Shown here one piece after another: positions 50,501 through 58,143 of a stretch of 64,000 bases of DNA. Source of the stretch: Streptomyces sp. Go-475 (lineage in GTDB: Bacteria; Actinomycetota; Actinomycetes; Streptomycetales; Streptomycetaceae); NCBI RefSeq assembly GCF_003330845.1, contig NZ_CP026121.1, positions 6,553,501 through 6,617,500 on the forward strand. The letters run 5' to 3'. The translations under genes and the position numbers were made by a program. A model generated the notes under the pieces. The model was not told the origin of the DNA and ran no database searches. It saw only the letters and a list, made by a program, of their open reading frames with translations. Position 1 is the first letter of the stretch; each line of letters begins with the position of its first letter.

Positions 50501-52119
50501 CCGAGGTCGACCCGCTGCTGCGCGAGTCGATCAAACTGAACCGCGCCGTCCGCGATCTCAGCCAGTTCTCCCTGGTCAAGGTCGACCCGCGGTCCGACAC
50601 CCTCCAGATGCACCGTCTGCTCCAGACCGTGCTCCTGGCCAAGCTGAGCGCCGAAGAGCGGGAGCGGATGCGGGACGCCGCCCACCAGCTGCTGTCGGCC
50701 GCGAAGCCCGGCCCCTACGGCTCGTCGCTGGAATGGCGGGCCTACCAGGCGCTGCTGCCGCACGTGCTCACCTCCCAGGCCGTGAGCAGCACCGACACCT
50801 ATGTGCGGGAGCTGGTCTTCGACACCGTGTGGTTCCTCTACTACTGGGGAGACCACGTGGGCGCCGCCGACCTGGCCCGCCAGGCCTGGAGCGCCTGGCT
50901 CGCGGCCTCGGGCGAGGAGGACATCCACGTCATCCGGATGATGAAGAGCCTCGGCTTCCTGCTCCGGCAGATCGGCCAGGTCCCCGAGTCCATCCCGCTC
51001 ACCGAGAAGGCCCTGGAGATCTCCCGGCGCACCGACGTCGACCCGGAGAACCTGATCGACTCGCTGTGCGAGATGGCTGACGCCCACGGCTACCAGGGCC
51101 GGTTCGACGAGGCCCGGGCCCTGACCCAGGAGGCCACCGAGCTGGCCCGGTCCCTGTTCGGGCCGGACGATCCGATGACCCTGCGCGCCACCCACTCCTG
51201 GGGCGTCGCCCTGCGGCTGTGCGGCCGGTTCCGGGAGGCCCTGCCGCTCGACCAGGAGAACGCCCAGCAGCGTGAGCTGCTGTTCGGCCCGGCCAGTTTC
51301 TTCACCCTCAACACCCTCAACGCCCTCTCCATCGACATGCGCGAGAGCGGGGACTACCCCGGCGCCCGCGACTTCCAGGAGGACGCGTACCGCCGGGCCC
51401 GCAGTGAACTCGGCGAGGAGCACCCGCTCACGCTGCGCATCGCCCGGAACCTCGCGGTCTGCCGGCGCCGTGACGGGGCGTACACCGAGGCGGCCAAGCT
51501 CTCGGAGGAGACGCTGCGGCGCTTCGTCGCCCGCTACGGCCCGGACCACTTCGACGCCATGTCGTCGGCGACCAACGTGTCCGTCGACCAGCGGCTGGCC
51601 GGCGACCTCGAAAGCTCCCGCCAGCTGGCCGAGGTGACGCTGCGGCGGTTCGAGCAGCGCCTGGGCGAGAACCACGCGTACACGCTGCTGACCAAGGCGA
51701 ACCTGGCCACCACACTGCGTACGCTCGGTGCCCTGGACCAGGCGCAGGAGCTGGAGGACGACGCGGCGAGCCGGCTCGCGGACGGAGTGGGAGCACAGCA
51801 CGTCACCACGCTGACGGTCGCCATCGGCCAGGCCAACACCGCCTACGCGCGGGTCGACTTCGAGCGGGCGCACGAGATCGACCAGGCCAATCTGCCGCTG
51901 CTCGCCGAGGTGGCCGGCGAGGAGCACCCGCTGACGCTCTCCTGCATGGCGAACCTCGGGCTCGACCTGCGGGGCCTGGGGCGCGGGGCGGAGGCCGACG
52001 AGCTCCAGCGCAAGGCGACGGACGGGTTCGCCCGCGTGGTGCGCGCCGACCACCCCTGGCTCCTCGCGGCCCGCCAGCGCCGCCGTATCGAGTGCGACAT
52101 GGCCCCGATGCCGCTGTAG
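47533..52119 (+). CDS. vWA-like (SAV_2336) domain fused to NB-ARC STAND NTPase and TPRs, FxsT-like
   Basis: 1528 aa starting directly after the MoxR stop. Residues 1-165 are Pro/Ala-rich. Residues about 165-640 are the SAV_2336-type region, and its middle (FDLVLLVDDAPTLRIWDEST, VFLVVTDGLAHGWAAPAAD, about 248-340) looks like a vWA fold with a degenerate MIDAS. After a low-complexity linker, an NB-ARC domain starts near 700 (FVGRQALLSAVEEQL; P-loop LHGLGGVGKSQLALEY at about 737; Walker B NWLLVFDNAED at about 819). From about 1150 to 1500 there are TPR repeats (ARALTQEATELARSLFGPDD and similar). This architecture is annotated in databases as the TPR protein of the FxSxx-COOH peptide system (FxsT). 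As a STAND switch it probably senses a trigger through the TPRs. Confidence 0.85.
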   Translation: MKGYPREHASGLGDGFPVSGSSPPSAFPESADQAAEHGATVPGALEQPVPRWQDVADAVWLAAYWNRHGGPAAPGQDRAPALTAERPAPTPVRPPGVQDANPADPADPADPPDTPPAGRPGPADNAPDAVHLPQPPATPGTPAPPEGADDRPRQWAAPALPGEAAAAARLLPDAEGRFTLRLGQPLLPADDRPRQAPARTTALFARALHQLARRVPSRDTLELDEETTAEQGVVDGMWMPFLRPARTAAFDLVLLVDDAPTLRIWDESTARLAQAAEHSGAFRAVRTVRVHVPRTGTATLRWTTGRAAADPAELLDGRGDRVFLVVTDGLAHGWAAPAADDLLGRLAHAGPTALVHLLPPHLRHRTSLYPYPAVLEAGGFGAANDGLEHWAPPGGPDPLRPLPDAGDGSVPVPVLSLKPGSLAAWADLVTGERGVRRALPVVLAGTLTKGSPAPGLRAPRFPRAAKAAVRRFFTLATPAARRLATQLAAIPFEFDLVEQLRRRTMPETGPDHLAEILMGGLIDWDSGGEGHPEFADGVREELLATTTRSQLAHTVSLVGELPAAGARGVALRAALRDPLGATLPDPSERGWVRSELAVMRALSGPYSERARRIEPGLSRARGPGAAERVSSGMSGAAPSEVNRAAPWGLSDGTGSLPPSNGPEEPGEPPVPPLVTDAVPQDPSEAEPLMPSTTTATPALLVNVPLRNTSFVGRQALLSAVEEQLGAQDTAAVLPNALHGLGGVGKSQLALEYVYTHQHDYRVICWIPAERESLILAALAQLAAQLGVAPTGQDSLGAPAANTAVPAVLEALRTGTPYDNWLLVFDNAEDVEAVRQYFPTNGPGKVIVTSRNRAWERVATSLPVNVFEREESIELLQKRSPDLSTEDADRLAEALGDLPLAVEQAGAWRAVTGMQVDEYLDLLAQRSPEILELDPAPDYPVSVAAAWDISLERIQQNNPGARQLLDICASMAPEPIPRAMLRGSRGVNVTPEVDPLLRESIKLNRAVRDLSQFSLVKVDPRSDTLQMHRLLQTVLLAKLSAEERERMRDAAHQLLSAAKPGPYGSSLEWRAYQALLPHVLTSQAVSSTDTYVRELVFDTVWFLYYWGDHVGAADLARQAWSAWLAASGEEDIHVIRMMKSLGFLLRQIGQVPESIPLTEKALEISRRTDVDPENLIDSLCEMADAHGYQGRFDEARALTQEATELARSLFGPDDPMTLRATHSWGVALRLCGRFREALPLDQENAQQRELLFGPASFFTLNTLNALSIDMRESGDYPGARDFQEDAYRRARSELGEEHPLTLRIARNLAVCRRRDGAYTEAAKLSEETLRRFVARYGPDHFDAMSSATNVSVDQRLAGDLESSRQLAEVTLRRFEQRLGENHAYTLLTKANLATTLRTLGALDQAQELEDDAASRLADGVGAQHVTTLTVAIGQANTAYARVDFERAHEIDQANLPLLAEVAGEEHPLTLSCMANLGLDLRGLGRGAEADELQRKATDGFARVVRADHPWLLAARQRRRIECDMAPMPL

Positions 52120-52132
52120 CGGTGGCCCCCGG

Positions 52133-52159
52133 CCGGGGTGGCGCCGTGTGCCACCCCGG
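52133..52159. terminator. Bidirectional hairpin terminator
   Basis: CCGGGGTGGC (52133-52142) and GCCACCCCGG (52150-52159) form a perfect 10-bp stem with a 7-base loop between the convergent STAND-TPR gene and the antiporter gene. It marks the end of the VMAP-MoxR-STAND transcript. Confidence 0.8.
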
Positions 52160-52166
52160 GGGGCGG

Positions 52167-53501
52167 TCAGCCCGCGTCCACCACGGGCGTGGTGGAGGTG
52201 CCGTCGGCCGGTTTCGGGAAGGCCTCCGTAGGGGGCCGGGGCGCGGGAACCTCCTCGGTGCGGCTCGCCTCGCGCGCGGCCGGGCGGCGGACCAGGAGGA
52301 GCAGGGGCTGGGTGAGCAGCGTCGTGGCCAGCGCCATGAAGACCAGCACCGTGTAGAGGGGCTTGCTCACCAGGCCCGCCTGCAGACCCGCGTTGAGGGC
52401 GATCAGCTCCGTCAGGCCGCGGGCGCTCAGCAGGACACCGACGGTCCGCGCGTCGTCGCGGTCCAGCCCGCCCAGCCGGGCCGCGACCGTGCCGCTGGCG
52501 ACCTTCGTGGTGACCGCCAGCACCGTCACCACCAGCAGGGTGAGCCATCCCGTGGCGGTCATGCCGTTCAGCGCGACGGACTGCCCCGAGAAGACGAAGA
52601 AGTAGGGCACCAGGAGCGAGCTGACGACGTGCAGCGGCCGCAGCAGGTCCGGGTCCAGCGTGCCGTTGTCCTCGCGGGGGCAGACGATTCCCGCGAGCAG
52701 CGCCCCGCAGATGGCGTGCAGCCCGAGGAACTGCGTCACGGACGCCGACGCGCAGGCGAAGCCGATGAGCAGCGCCAGCCGCAGGGACGGCTCCATGCGG
52801 GTCCGCCACAGCAGCCTGCGCAGCAGCGGCCGGGCCGCCAACAGCATCACCGCCGCGAAAGCCGCCGCGGCGAGGGCCCGCCACTGCCAGCCCAGCGCGT
52901 CGTGTCCGCTGTCGCTGTCCAGCATCGTCCCGGCCAGCACCGTCCACCCGATCACGTCGAGCAGTCCGGCGGCGGACACCGCGAGGACGCCCGGCACCGA
53001 GTCGGCCAGGCCGTTCTCCCGCACGATGGCCGTCAGCACCGGTACGGCCGTTATCGACAGGGCGACCCCGGCGAACAGCACCATGCCGACCGTGAGCCCG
53101 GGCATGTCCAGCGCCCGCAGCTGCTCCCGGAACAGCAGCGCGCAGCCGCTGCCCACCGCCATCGGGACGACGAACGCCGCCAGCGCCACCGTCACCGCCG
53201 TGCGCGCCCGGTCGCCCAGGATCTTCAGGTCCAGCTCGTAGCCCACCGCGAACAGGAAGACCACCAGGGCGAACTGCGCGAGGCCGGTCAGCGCGGTGTC
53301 GATCTCGTCGGGGAACAGCAGGGCGTAGGCGTCCGGCGCCGTACTGCCGAGCAGCGAGGGGCCCAGGGCGATGCCCGCCGTCAACTGGCCCACGATGTAG
53401 GGCTGCTTCAGCCGCTGGGCCAGCCAGCCGGCGCCATGGCCGACCGCCAGGATCAGGGCCGAGGCGAACAGGAAATGCGTGACCACCGCGTCAGCGCTCA
53501 C
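52167..53501 (-). CDS. CPA2-family cation/proton antiporter
   Basis: 444 aa from GTG 53501, with AGGGGGAC upstream; longer reading-frame starts lack this. About twelve membrane segments, with LKQPYIVGQLTAGIALGPSL (typical KefB/Na+-H+ exchanger start), FLFAVGYELDLKILGD and AFVVPMAVGSGCALLF. It exchanges K+ or Na+ for H+, similar to antiporters near antibiotic and spore-related loci. It interrupts the conflict-system genes on the opposite strand and has a proline-rich C-terminal tail. I see no reason to link it functionally to them. Confidence 0.88.
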   Translation of the reverse strand: MSADAVVTHFLFASALILAVGHGAGWLAQRLKQPYIVGQLTAGIALGPSLLGSTAPDAYALLFPDEIDTALTGLAQFALVVFLFAVGYELDLKILGDRARTAVTVALAAFVVPMAVGSGCALLFREQLRALDMPGLTVGMVLFAGVALSITAVPVLTAIVRENGLADSVPGVLAVSAAGLLDVIGWTVLAGTMLDSDSGHDALGWQWRALAAAAFAAVMLLAARPLLRRLLWRTRMEPSLRLALLIGFACASASVTQFLGLHAICGALLAGIVCPREDNGTLDPDLLRPLHVVSSLLVPYFFVFSGQSVALNGMTATGWLTLLVVTVLAVTTKVASGTVAARLGGLDRDDARTVGVLLSARGLTELIALNAGLQAGLVSKPLYTVLVFMALATTLLTQPLLLLVRRPAAREASRTEEVPAPRPPTEAFPKPADGTSTTPVVDAG

Positions 53502-53599
53502 TGCGTCCCCCTGTGTCCAGTTGTCATGGCCGTCCAGCCGGCCGTCGACGGGTTCTCGCATGTGTGCTCGAACCCCAACCTCCTTATGGTACTGGTAAC

Positions 53600-53626
53600 T
53601 TGACGGTGTATCGGCAGTCGTACACA
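53600..53626 (+). promoter_or_regulatory. Possible promoter of the hydrolase-caspase operon
   Basis: TTGACG at 53600-53605 is a good -35; TACACA at 53621-53626 is a passable -10 with a short 15-base spacer. The transcript would start about 20 bases before the ribosome-binding site of ATG 53654. Confidence 0.4.
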
Positions 53627-53653
53627 ACTCTGTACCGGTGTCACGGGGGGCAC

Positions 53654-54820
53654 ATGGCGACGGTCGTCTTCATCCATGGAACAGGGGTGCGCGAACCAGG
53701 CTTCTCGAAGCTTGCGGGGCGCGTGGCGGCCGGACTGACCGCCCTGCGCGGCGGACTTCGCATCGTGCCGTACTACTGGGGCGGCACGCACGGCGCCACG
53801 CTCGCGGCGGGCGGGGTCAGCCTCCCCGCCGAGCCCGGCGGCACGTCCCGAGCGCTCACCGGGCCCGACGGCGAGGAGGAGACCGCCGCCGCCTGGGCCG
53901 CCCTCTACGCCGACCCGTACGCCGAACTCGCCCTGGCCGCGGCCGGAACGCCGCAGGTCACCGAGCGGGCGCCCGGTTCCCTGCCCCCGGATCAGGCGGT
54001 CCGGGCCCGACTGGCCGCCCTCGCGGCCCAAGGCGACGCCCCCGCCGCCGAGTTGGGCCCCGGGCTGGCCCGCGCCGCCGCGGACCTGGCCGCCCATCCG
54101 CTGCTCGCCCCGGCCGCGGCGGCCCTCGCCCACGACGACCTCGCGGCCCTCGCCGCCCGCAGCCTGACCGCCCGGGTGATCGCCGAGGCCCTGGACTCCG
54201 ACGCCCCGCTCGTCCCGGTCGGCGACAGCCGTGACGCCGTCGCCGACCGGCTCGCCGAGGCACTCGGTGCACCGCCCCGGGGCACGGAACGCGGGGTGCG
54301 CTCCCTGGTGCTGCGTGTGGCGGGTTCCGCGGCATCGCGTGCCGTCGTGCGCCGTCGGCGCGCCCTCACCGAGGCCGCGCACCCCGCCGCCGGCGACATC
54401 CTGCGCTACCTCAGCCGCGGCGAGGCGGCCCGCGCCGGCCTGCGCGACCTGGTGCGCGGCCTGGAGCCGCCCGTCACCCTCGTAGGCCACAGCCTGGGCG
54501 GCATCATCGCCCTGGACACGCTGGTCTCCGCCCCCCTGCCCCAGGTCCGGCTCCTGGTGACGGCGGGCTCCCAGGGCCCCTTCCTCTACGAGTCCGGATC
54601 GCTGCCGTCCCTGGAACACCCCGCCCCGCTCCCGCCGCACGTGCCGGACTGGCTGAACCTGTACGACCGCCGCGACCTGCTCTCCTACCTCGGCGCGGGC
54701 CTGTTCCCCGGGCGCGTCACGGACGTCCCGGTCGACAGCCGCCAGCCCTTCCCGGCCGCCCACAGCGCCTACTGGACGAACCCCGAGGTGTACCGGCACA
54801 TCGTGGAGCGGCTGCCGTGA
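53654..54820 (+). CDS. Alpha/beta-fold serine hydrolase, possible effector
   Basis: 388 aa from ATG 53654 (GGGGGG 4 bases upstream). MATVVFIHGTGVREPGFSKL holds the oxyanion loop, and PPVTLVGHSLGGIIALDTLV has the nucleophile Ser280. LNLYDRRDLLSYLG offers the acidic residue and PAAHSAYWTNPEVYRHI the catalytic His. A 150-residue insertion (about 90-240) is helical and Ala-rich. No signal peptide. Alpha/beta hydrolases of this type occur as esterase/lipase-like effectors beside caspase-like proteases in actinobacterial conflict operons. The next gene is the protease, overlapped by 4 bases, so both are made together. Confidence 0.83.
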   Translation: MATVVFIHGTGVREPGFSKLAGRVAAGLTALRGGLRIVPYYWGGTHGATLAAGGVSLPAEPGGTSRALTGPDGEEETAAAWAALYADPYAELALAAAGTPQVTERAPGSLPPDQAVRARLAALAAQGDAPAAELGPGLARAAADLAAHPLLAPAAAALAHDDLAALAARSLTARVIAEALDSDAPLVPVGDSRDAVADRLAEALGAPPRGTERGVRSLVLRVAGSAASRAVVRRRRALTEAAHPAAGDILRYLSRGEAARAGLRDLVRGLEPPVTLVGHSLGGIIALDTLVSAPLPQVRLLVTAGSQGPFLYESGSLPSLEHPAPLPPHVPDWLNLYDRRDLLSYLGAGLFPGRVTDVPVDSRQPFPAAHSAYWTNPEVYRHIVERLP

Positions 54821-55923
54821 ACCCCGCCCGGGTGCACGCGCTGATCGTCGGCGTCGAGCGGTACGACGCCGGGCCCGGCTGGGACCTGCCCGGCCCGGCC
54901 CGGGACGCCGTCGCCTTCCACCGGTTGCTGCGGGCGGCCGGGGTGCCCGACGCGCAGCTCCGGCTCCACCTCGCCCCGCTCCCGCCGTACGTCCCCGAGG
55001 TCGCCCACCGGCCCGCCGACCACGCCACCCTGCGCCGCGTCCTCGTGCGGGAACTGCCCCTGGAGCAGGGCGACGTCCTCTGGGTGTGGTGGGGCGGACA
55101 CGGCGTCCTCGACCGGGCCGGGCACCTGCGGTTGTTCTGCGCCGACGCCAGTGCCGCCGACAAGCTGGGCATCGACCTGGACTCCGCGCTCGACCGGTAC
55201 GCCGGGGACGCCGTGCCCTCGTTCGGCGAGCAGTTCTGGATCGTGGACGCCTGCGAGACCTTCGAGGAGGACCTCGCCCTGCGGGAGCCGCTGCCGCCGG
55301 ACGCCCTGCCGGCGGGGCGGCGCAACCTCGCCCACCGGCAGACACTGCTGCGGGCGGCCGGGCGGGGGCGGACCGCCGCCAACGACCCCGAGCGCGGTAC
55401 GGGGCTGTTCTCCGAGATCCTGCTCGGGCTGCTCACCGACCGGGCCGCCGTCCTGCCCGCGCCGCCCGATCCGGAGGGACTGTTTCCGGCCGTACGGGCA
55501 CGTATCGCGGCCCTCAGGGAAGCGGGACGTACTCTGCAGTATCCGGAGATTCGGCTGCAGAGCCCCGAGCGCACCGACATCGTGGCGCCGGCGCGGGCGG
55601 ACGCCGGGGCGCGTCCGGCGTCACCGCTGCAGCGGGCCGTGGACGCCCTCCTCGCCTATCCGCTGATGCAGGATCCCGTCGAACGGCAGGCCGTGGTCGC
55701 CTCCTTGGACCCGCGGGTCACTGCCACGCTGTCCCGTCACCCCAAGGCGCGTACGGATGTCGTCGGCATCCTCAACGGGCTCGCCCGGCGTCGGCCGCGG
55801 GCACTGTGGGACCTGTTCGACGCCGTGGTCGCCCTCGACGACGACCCGGACCTCAGGAAGCAACTCAGCGCTGCTCTGGGCGAGTTCGCCGCCTCGCTGC
55901 AACGCCCGGGCGATCAGAAGTGA
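54817..55923 (+). CDS. Caspase-like peptidase with C-terminal effector-associated domain
   Basis: 368 aa from GTG 54817 (GTGA overlap). The start VHALIVGVERYDAGPGWDLP fits the caspase/metacaspase fold, the catalytic dyad is His95 in WWGGHG and Cys146 in IVDACETF. Residues about 270-360 (SPLQRAVDALLAYPLMQDPV, DVVGILNGLARRRPRALWDL) are a helical domain that resembles the N-terminal EAD of the VMAP protein in length, start (L-x2-AL...M-x-D) and the DVV helix. In published analyses of such systems, EADs pair homotypically to bring an effector to its regulator. The substrate is unknown; the linked small peptide or host proteins are candidates. Confidence 0.82.
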   Translation: MNPARVHALIVGVERYDAGPGWDLPGPARDAVAFHRLLRAAGVPDAQLRLHLAPLPPYVPEVAHRPADHATLRRVLVRELPLEQGDVLWVWWGGHGVLDRAGHLRLFCADASAADKLGIDLDSALDRYAGDAVPSFGEQFWIVDACETFEEDLALREPLPPDALPAGRRNLAHRQTLLRAAGRGRTAANDPERGTGLFSEILLGLLTDRAAVLPAPPDPEGLFPAVRARIAALREAGRTLQYPEIRLQSPERTDIVAPARADAGARPASPLQRAVDALLAYPLMQDPVERQAVVASLDPRVTATLSRHPKARTDVVGILNGLARRRPRALWDLFDAVVALDDDPDLRKQLSAALGEFAASLQRPGDQK

Positions 55924-55987
55924 TCGAGTGGCGTGATCGTACGGTTTTCGACCCGGGCAGGAATGGCCATGATGGAAAAGGACACGG

Positions 55988-56013
55988 GCACGGGGCGACG
56001 CGTGCCCCCGTGC
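55988..56013 (+). promoter_or_regulatory. Hairpin in the leader of the small-peptide gene
   Basis: GCACGGGG (55988-55995) pairs perfectly with CCCCGTGC (56006-56013), ending just before the GGGGGAG ribosome-binding site. It could act as attenuator or processing site between the caspase gene and the peptide gene, adjusting peptide to protease ratio. Confidence 0.5.
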
Positions 56014-56029
56014 GAGAAGGGGGAGCATC

Positions 56030-56257
56030 TTGGACCAGCCGCCCGCTCTGTGCCACGCCGGAGCCGCCGTTCGTGAGCAGGCCACCGCTGCGGGTACCGA
56101 CGTCTGGGAGTCGGATCTTGCCGACCTGGCGGGGTTGCCCCTGACCGCGGTGGACGGTCTCGCCCCGCTGCCCCCCTCCGCCCGTCTCCTCGGCGAGGTC
56201 CTGCGCGCACGCGACAGCATAAAGGGGGGCAACGAGGGGACCGCCCGGGCCGAATAG
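56030..56257 (+). CDS. Small leader-like peptide, FxsA-related candidate RiPP precursor
   Basis: 75 aa from TTG 56030 with AAGGGGGAG 4 bases upstream. The middle, ESDLADLAGLPLTAVDGL, followed by LLGEVLRARDSI, has the acidic-Leu pattern I associate with leaders of FxSxx-COOH precursors (FxsA). The expected C-terminal FxSxx is absent: the end is KGGNEGTARAE. It lies directly before an HExxH peptide-hydroxylase-like gene, and an FxsT-type gene is upstream, so a modified-peptide role is plausible. There is no radical SAM (FxsB) gene in the window. Assignment rests on context and pattern. Confidence 0.55.
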   Translation: MDQPPALCHAGAAVREQATAAGTDVWESDLADLAGLPLTAVDGLAPLPPSARLLGEVLRARDSIKGGNEGTARAE

Positions 56258-56346
56258 CCCTCACTCCCCGACGGCAGGCGGGCCTCCCCTGGCCGCGAAG
56301 ACCCGCCGGGGCCCCTTACGCCCGCACCCCCGACCGGAGGTCCCGC

Positions 56347-58044
56347 ATGCCCAGCGAGCCGCGCCCCGCCCCGTTCCGCATGCCCGAGCGGATCTTCGCG
56401 GAACTGGCCGCGGGAGGCGGCTCCGCGGAGGCCGTCGCCTTCCTCGAACGGGCCGAGCGGGCGCGTCGGTTGCTGCTCCTGCGGACCCTGCTGGACGGTC
56501 TCGACGCGCTGCGCACGCCGCTGAGTCCGGCGGCCGACGCCTGGGGTGTCCTCAAGGACGCCGCCGCGGCCGCGCCCGGACCGGTCGACCGGCTGCTGCT
56601 CGCCCCGGCGACCGGCGGCTGGATCGCCCACCTGCTCCGCCGGCTGCACGGCACGGCGTCGGGCCCGCCGCTGTGGGCCGAGGCCGGGCACCTGTGCACC
56701 CTGGCCGTAGCGGCGTCCCTGCACGCCGGCACCCGGGCGGACCTCCGGGTGCCCCTGACCGACGGCGCCCTGCCCTTACCGGGACTGGGACTGGCCCGGC
56801 TCACCGAACCGGCAGCGGGACTGACGACCGGTCGGGCGCGCACCAGGGGCGGTGAACTCACCCTCTCCGGCCCGGGCCGCGACGGCGGCACCGTGTCGGT
56901 GACACTGCGCCCGGCCCCCCACCCCTTGCCGGCACCGGAGGCCCCCACCCCGACGTGGCTGCCCCTGCGCACCCTCACTCACCGGACCCCCACCGGCCCC
57001 GTCGCCATCCCCCTGGACGACCTCGACCCCTACCGCGACCTGGACGATCCGCTCCCGCCCGCACGGCTGGACCAGGCCGAAGCCGAGGCCTGGCAGCGGC
57101 TGTTCGAGGAGGCCGCCGCCCTGCTCGCCGCGCCGGGCGGCGACGGGCCGGGCCGGTTCGACCCCGGCGCCGTCCGGGCCGTGGTGCCCTGGGGCCGCAC
57201 CGGCACCCTGCCGCCCGCCCCGCCCACCGTCCTGGTCTCCGCCTCCAGCGGTGACTCCTTCGGGGCGATGGTGATCGCCCGCCCCTCGTCCGCCCTGGCC
57301 CTCGCCGAGACGCTGGTGCACGAGTTCCAGCACAGCAAGCTCGCCGCCCTCCTCCACCTCTTCCCGCTGCTCGACGACGACCGGCAGGAGCGCTACTACG
57401 CCCCCTGGCGGCCCGACCCCCGGCACCTCACCGGACTGCTGCACGGCGCCTACGCCTTCACCGGCGTCGCGGGCTTCTGGCGGGACCGCCTGGCCGTGGC
57501 GACGGACGAACGGGCGGCCGACACCGCCGGGTACCACTTCGCGCTGCGCCGGCTGCAGAGCCGGCTGGTCGTGCGCACCCTGCTGGCGGAGGGCCGACTC
57601 ACCCCGCAGGGCCGGGCCCTCGTGTCGGGCCTCGCCCGTACCCTCGACGGCTGGCTGCGCGAGCCGGTCCCGCGCCCCGCCCTCGCCCGGGCCCGGGCGG
57701 CGGCCGCGCTGCACCGCACCGAGTGGCGGCTGCGCAACGTCGACCCCGTGGGGGAGTCACCGTCGGACGGCCCCCGCTTCCGCCCCGACCGCGCCTCCTG
57801 GCCCGACGTCCGCACCCACGCCTTCGCCGTCCGGCCCGTCGCCCCGCACACCGCCGACGAGCACCTCGCCGCCGGGGACGCGGCCGCCGCGCTCGCCCGC
57901 TACGCCGGGCAGCTGGCCGCCGACCCGGCCGAGCCGCACGCCCTGGCCGGCTGGATCGTCGCCCGGTCCGTTCTCGCCCCGGGGCGGGAGACGCGGCGCA
58001 TGCTGGCGCGGCCGGAGCTGCTCCAGCCGCTGCCGAGCGGATGA
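56347..58044 (+). CDS. HExxH-motif putative peptide-modifying enzyme (aKG-HExxH hydroxylase-like)
   Basis: 565 aa from ATG 56347, GGAGG 8 bases upstream. TLVHEFQHSKLAALLHLFPL contains H325-E-F-Q-H329, with downstream ERAADTAGYH offering a further acidic/His ligand. The N-terminal half (FAELAAGGGSAEAVAFLERA) and the C-terminal TPR-like end (AARYAGQLAADP region) match the domain found beside FxSxx-COOH peptides and named in databases 'HEXXH motif putative peptide modification' or aKG-HExxH-type peptide beta-hydroxylase. The motif looks like a metalloprotease, but this family is thought to hydroxylate peptide beta-carbons with 2-oxoglutarate. It follows the small peptide gene after 89 bases. Confidence 0.75.
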   Translation: MPSEPRPAPFRMPERIFAELAAGGGSAEAVAFLERAERARRLLLLRTLLDGLDALRTPLSPAADAWGVLKDAAAAAPGPVDRLLLAPATGGWIAHLLRRLHGTASGPPLWAEAGHLCTLAVAASLHAGTRADLRVPLTDGALPLPGLGLARLTEPAAGLTTGRARTRGGELTLSGPGRDGGTVSVTLRPAPHPLPAPEAPTPTWLPLRTLTHRTPTGPVAIPLDDLDPYRDLDDPLPPARLDQAEAEAWQRLFEEAAALLAAPGGDGPGRFDPGAVRAVVPWGRTGTLPPAPPTVLVSASSGDSFGAMVIARPSSALALAETLVHEFQHSKLAALLHLFPLLDDDRQERYYAPWRPDPRHLTGLLHGAYAFTGVAGFWRDRLAVATDERAADTAGYHFALRRLQSRLVVRTLLAEGRLTPQGRALVSGLARTLDGWLREPVPRPALARARAAAALHRTEWRLRNVDPVGESPSDGPRFRPDRASWPDVRTHAFAVRPVAPHTADEHLAAGDAAAALARYAGQLAADPAEPHALAGWIVARSVLAPGRETRRMLARPELLQPLPSG

Positions 58045-58143
58045 CCCGAAAGCGGCCCATTGTCGTCACGCAGACGCGAACAAGAGTCGGCGGAAACGGG
58101 CGACAAGCGAGTCAAGTCGGCCTGCGGTGGTCAGGATGGAGGC

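Noticed and set aside
47533..52119. LuxR/AfsR (SARP-type) regulator for the NB-ARC/TPR protein
   Set aside because: There is no N-terminal winged-helix/BTAD or C-terminal LuxR helix-turn-helix; the N-terminus is the SAV_2336/vWA-like region.
52167..53501. Antiporter as a part of the caspase/VMAP system
   Set aside because: Opposite strand, separated by a strong bidirectional terminator, and a common chromosomal family. Proximity alone is not enough.
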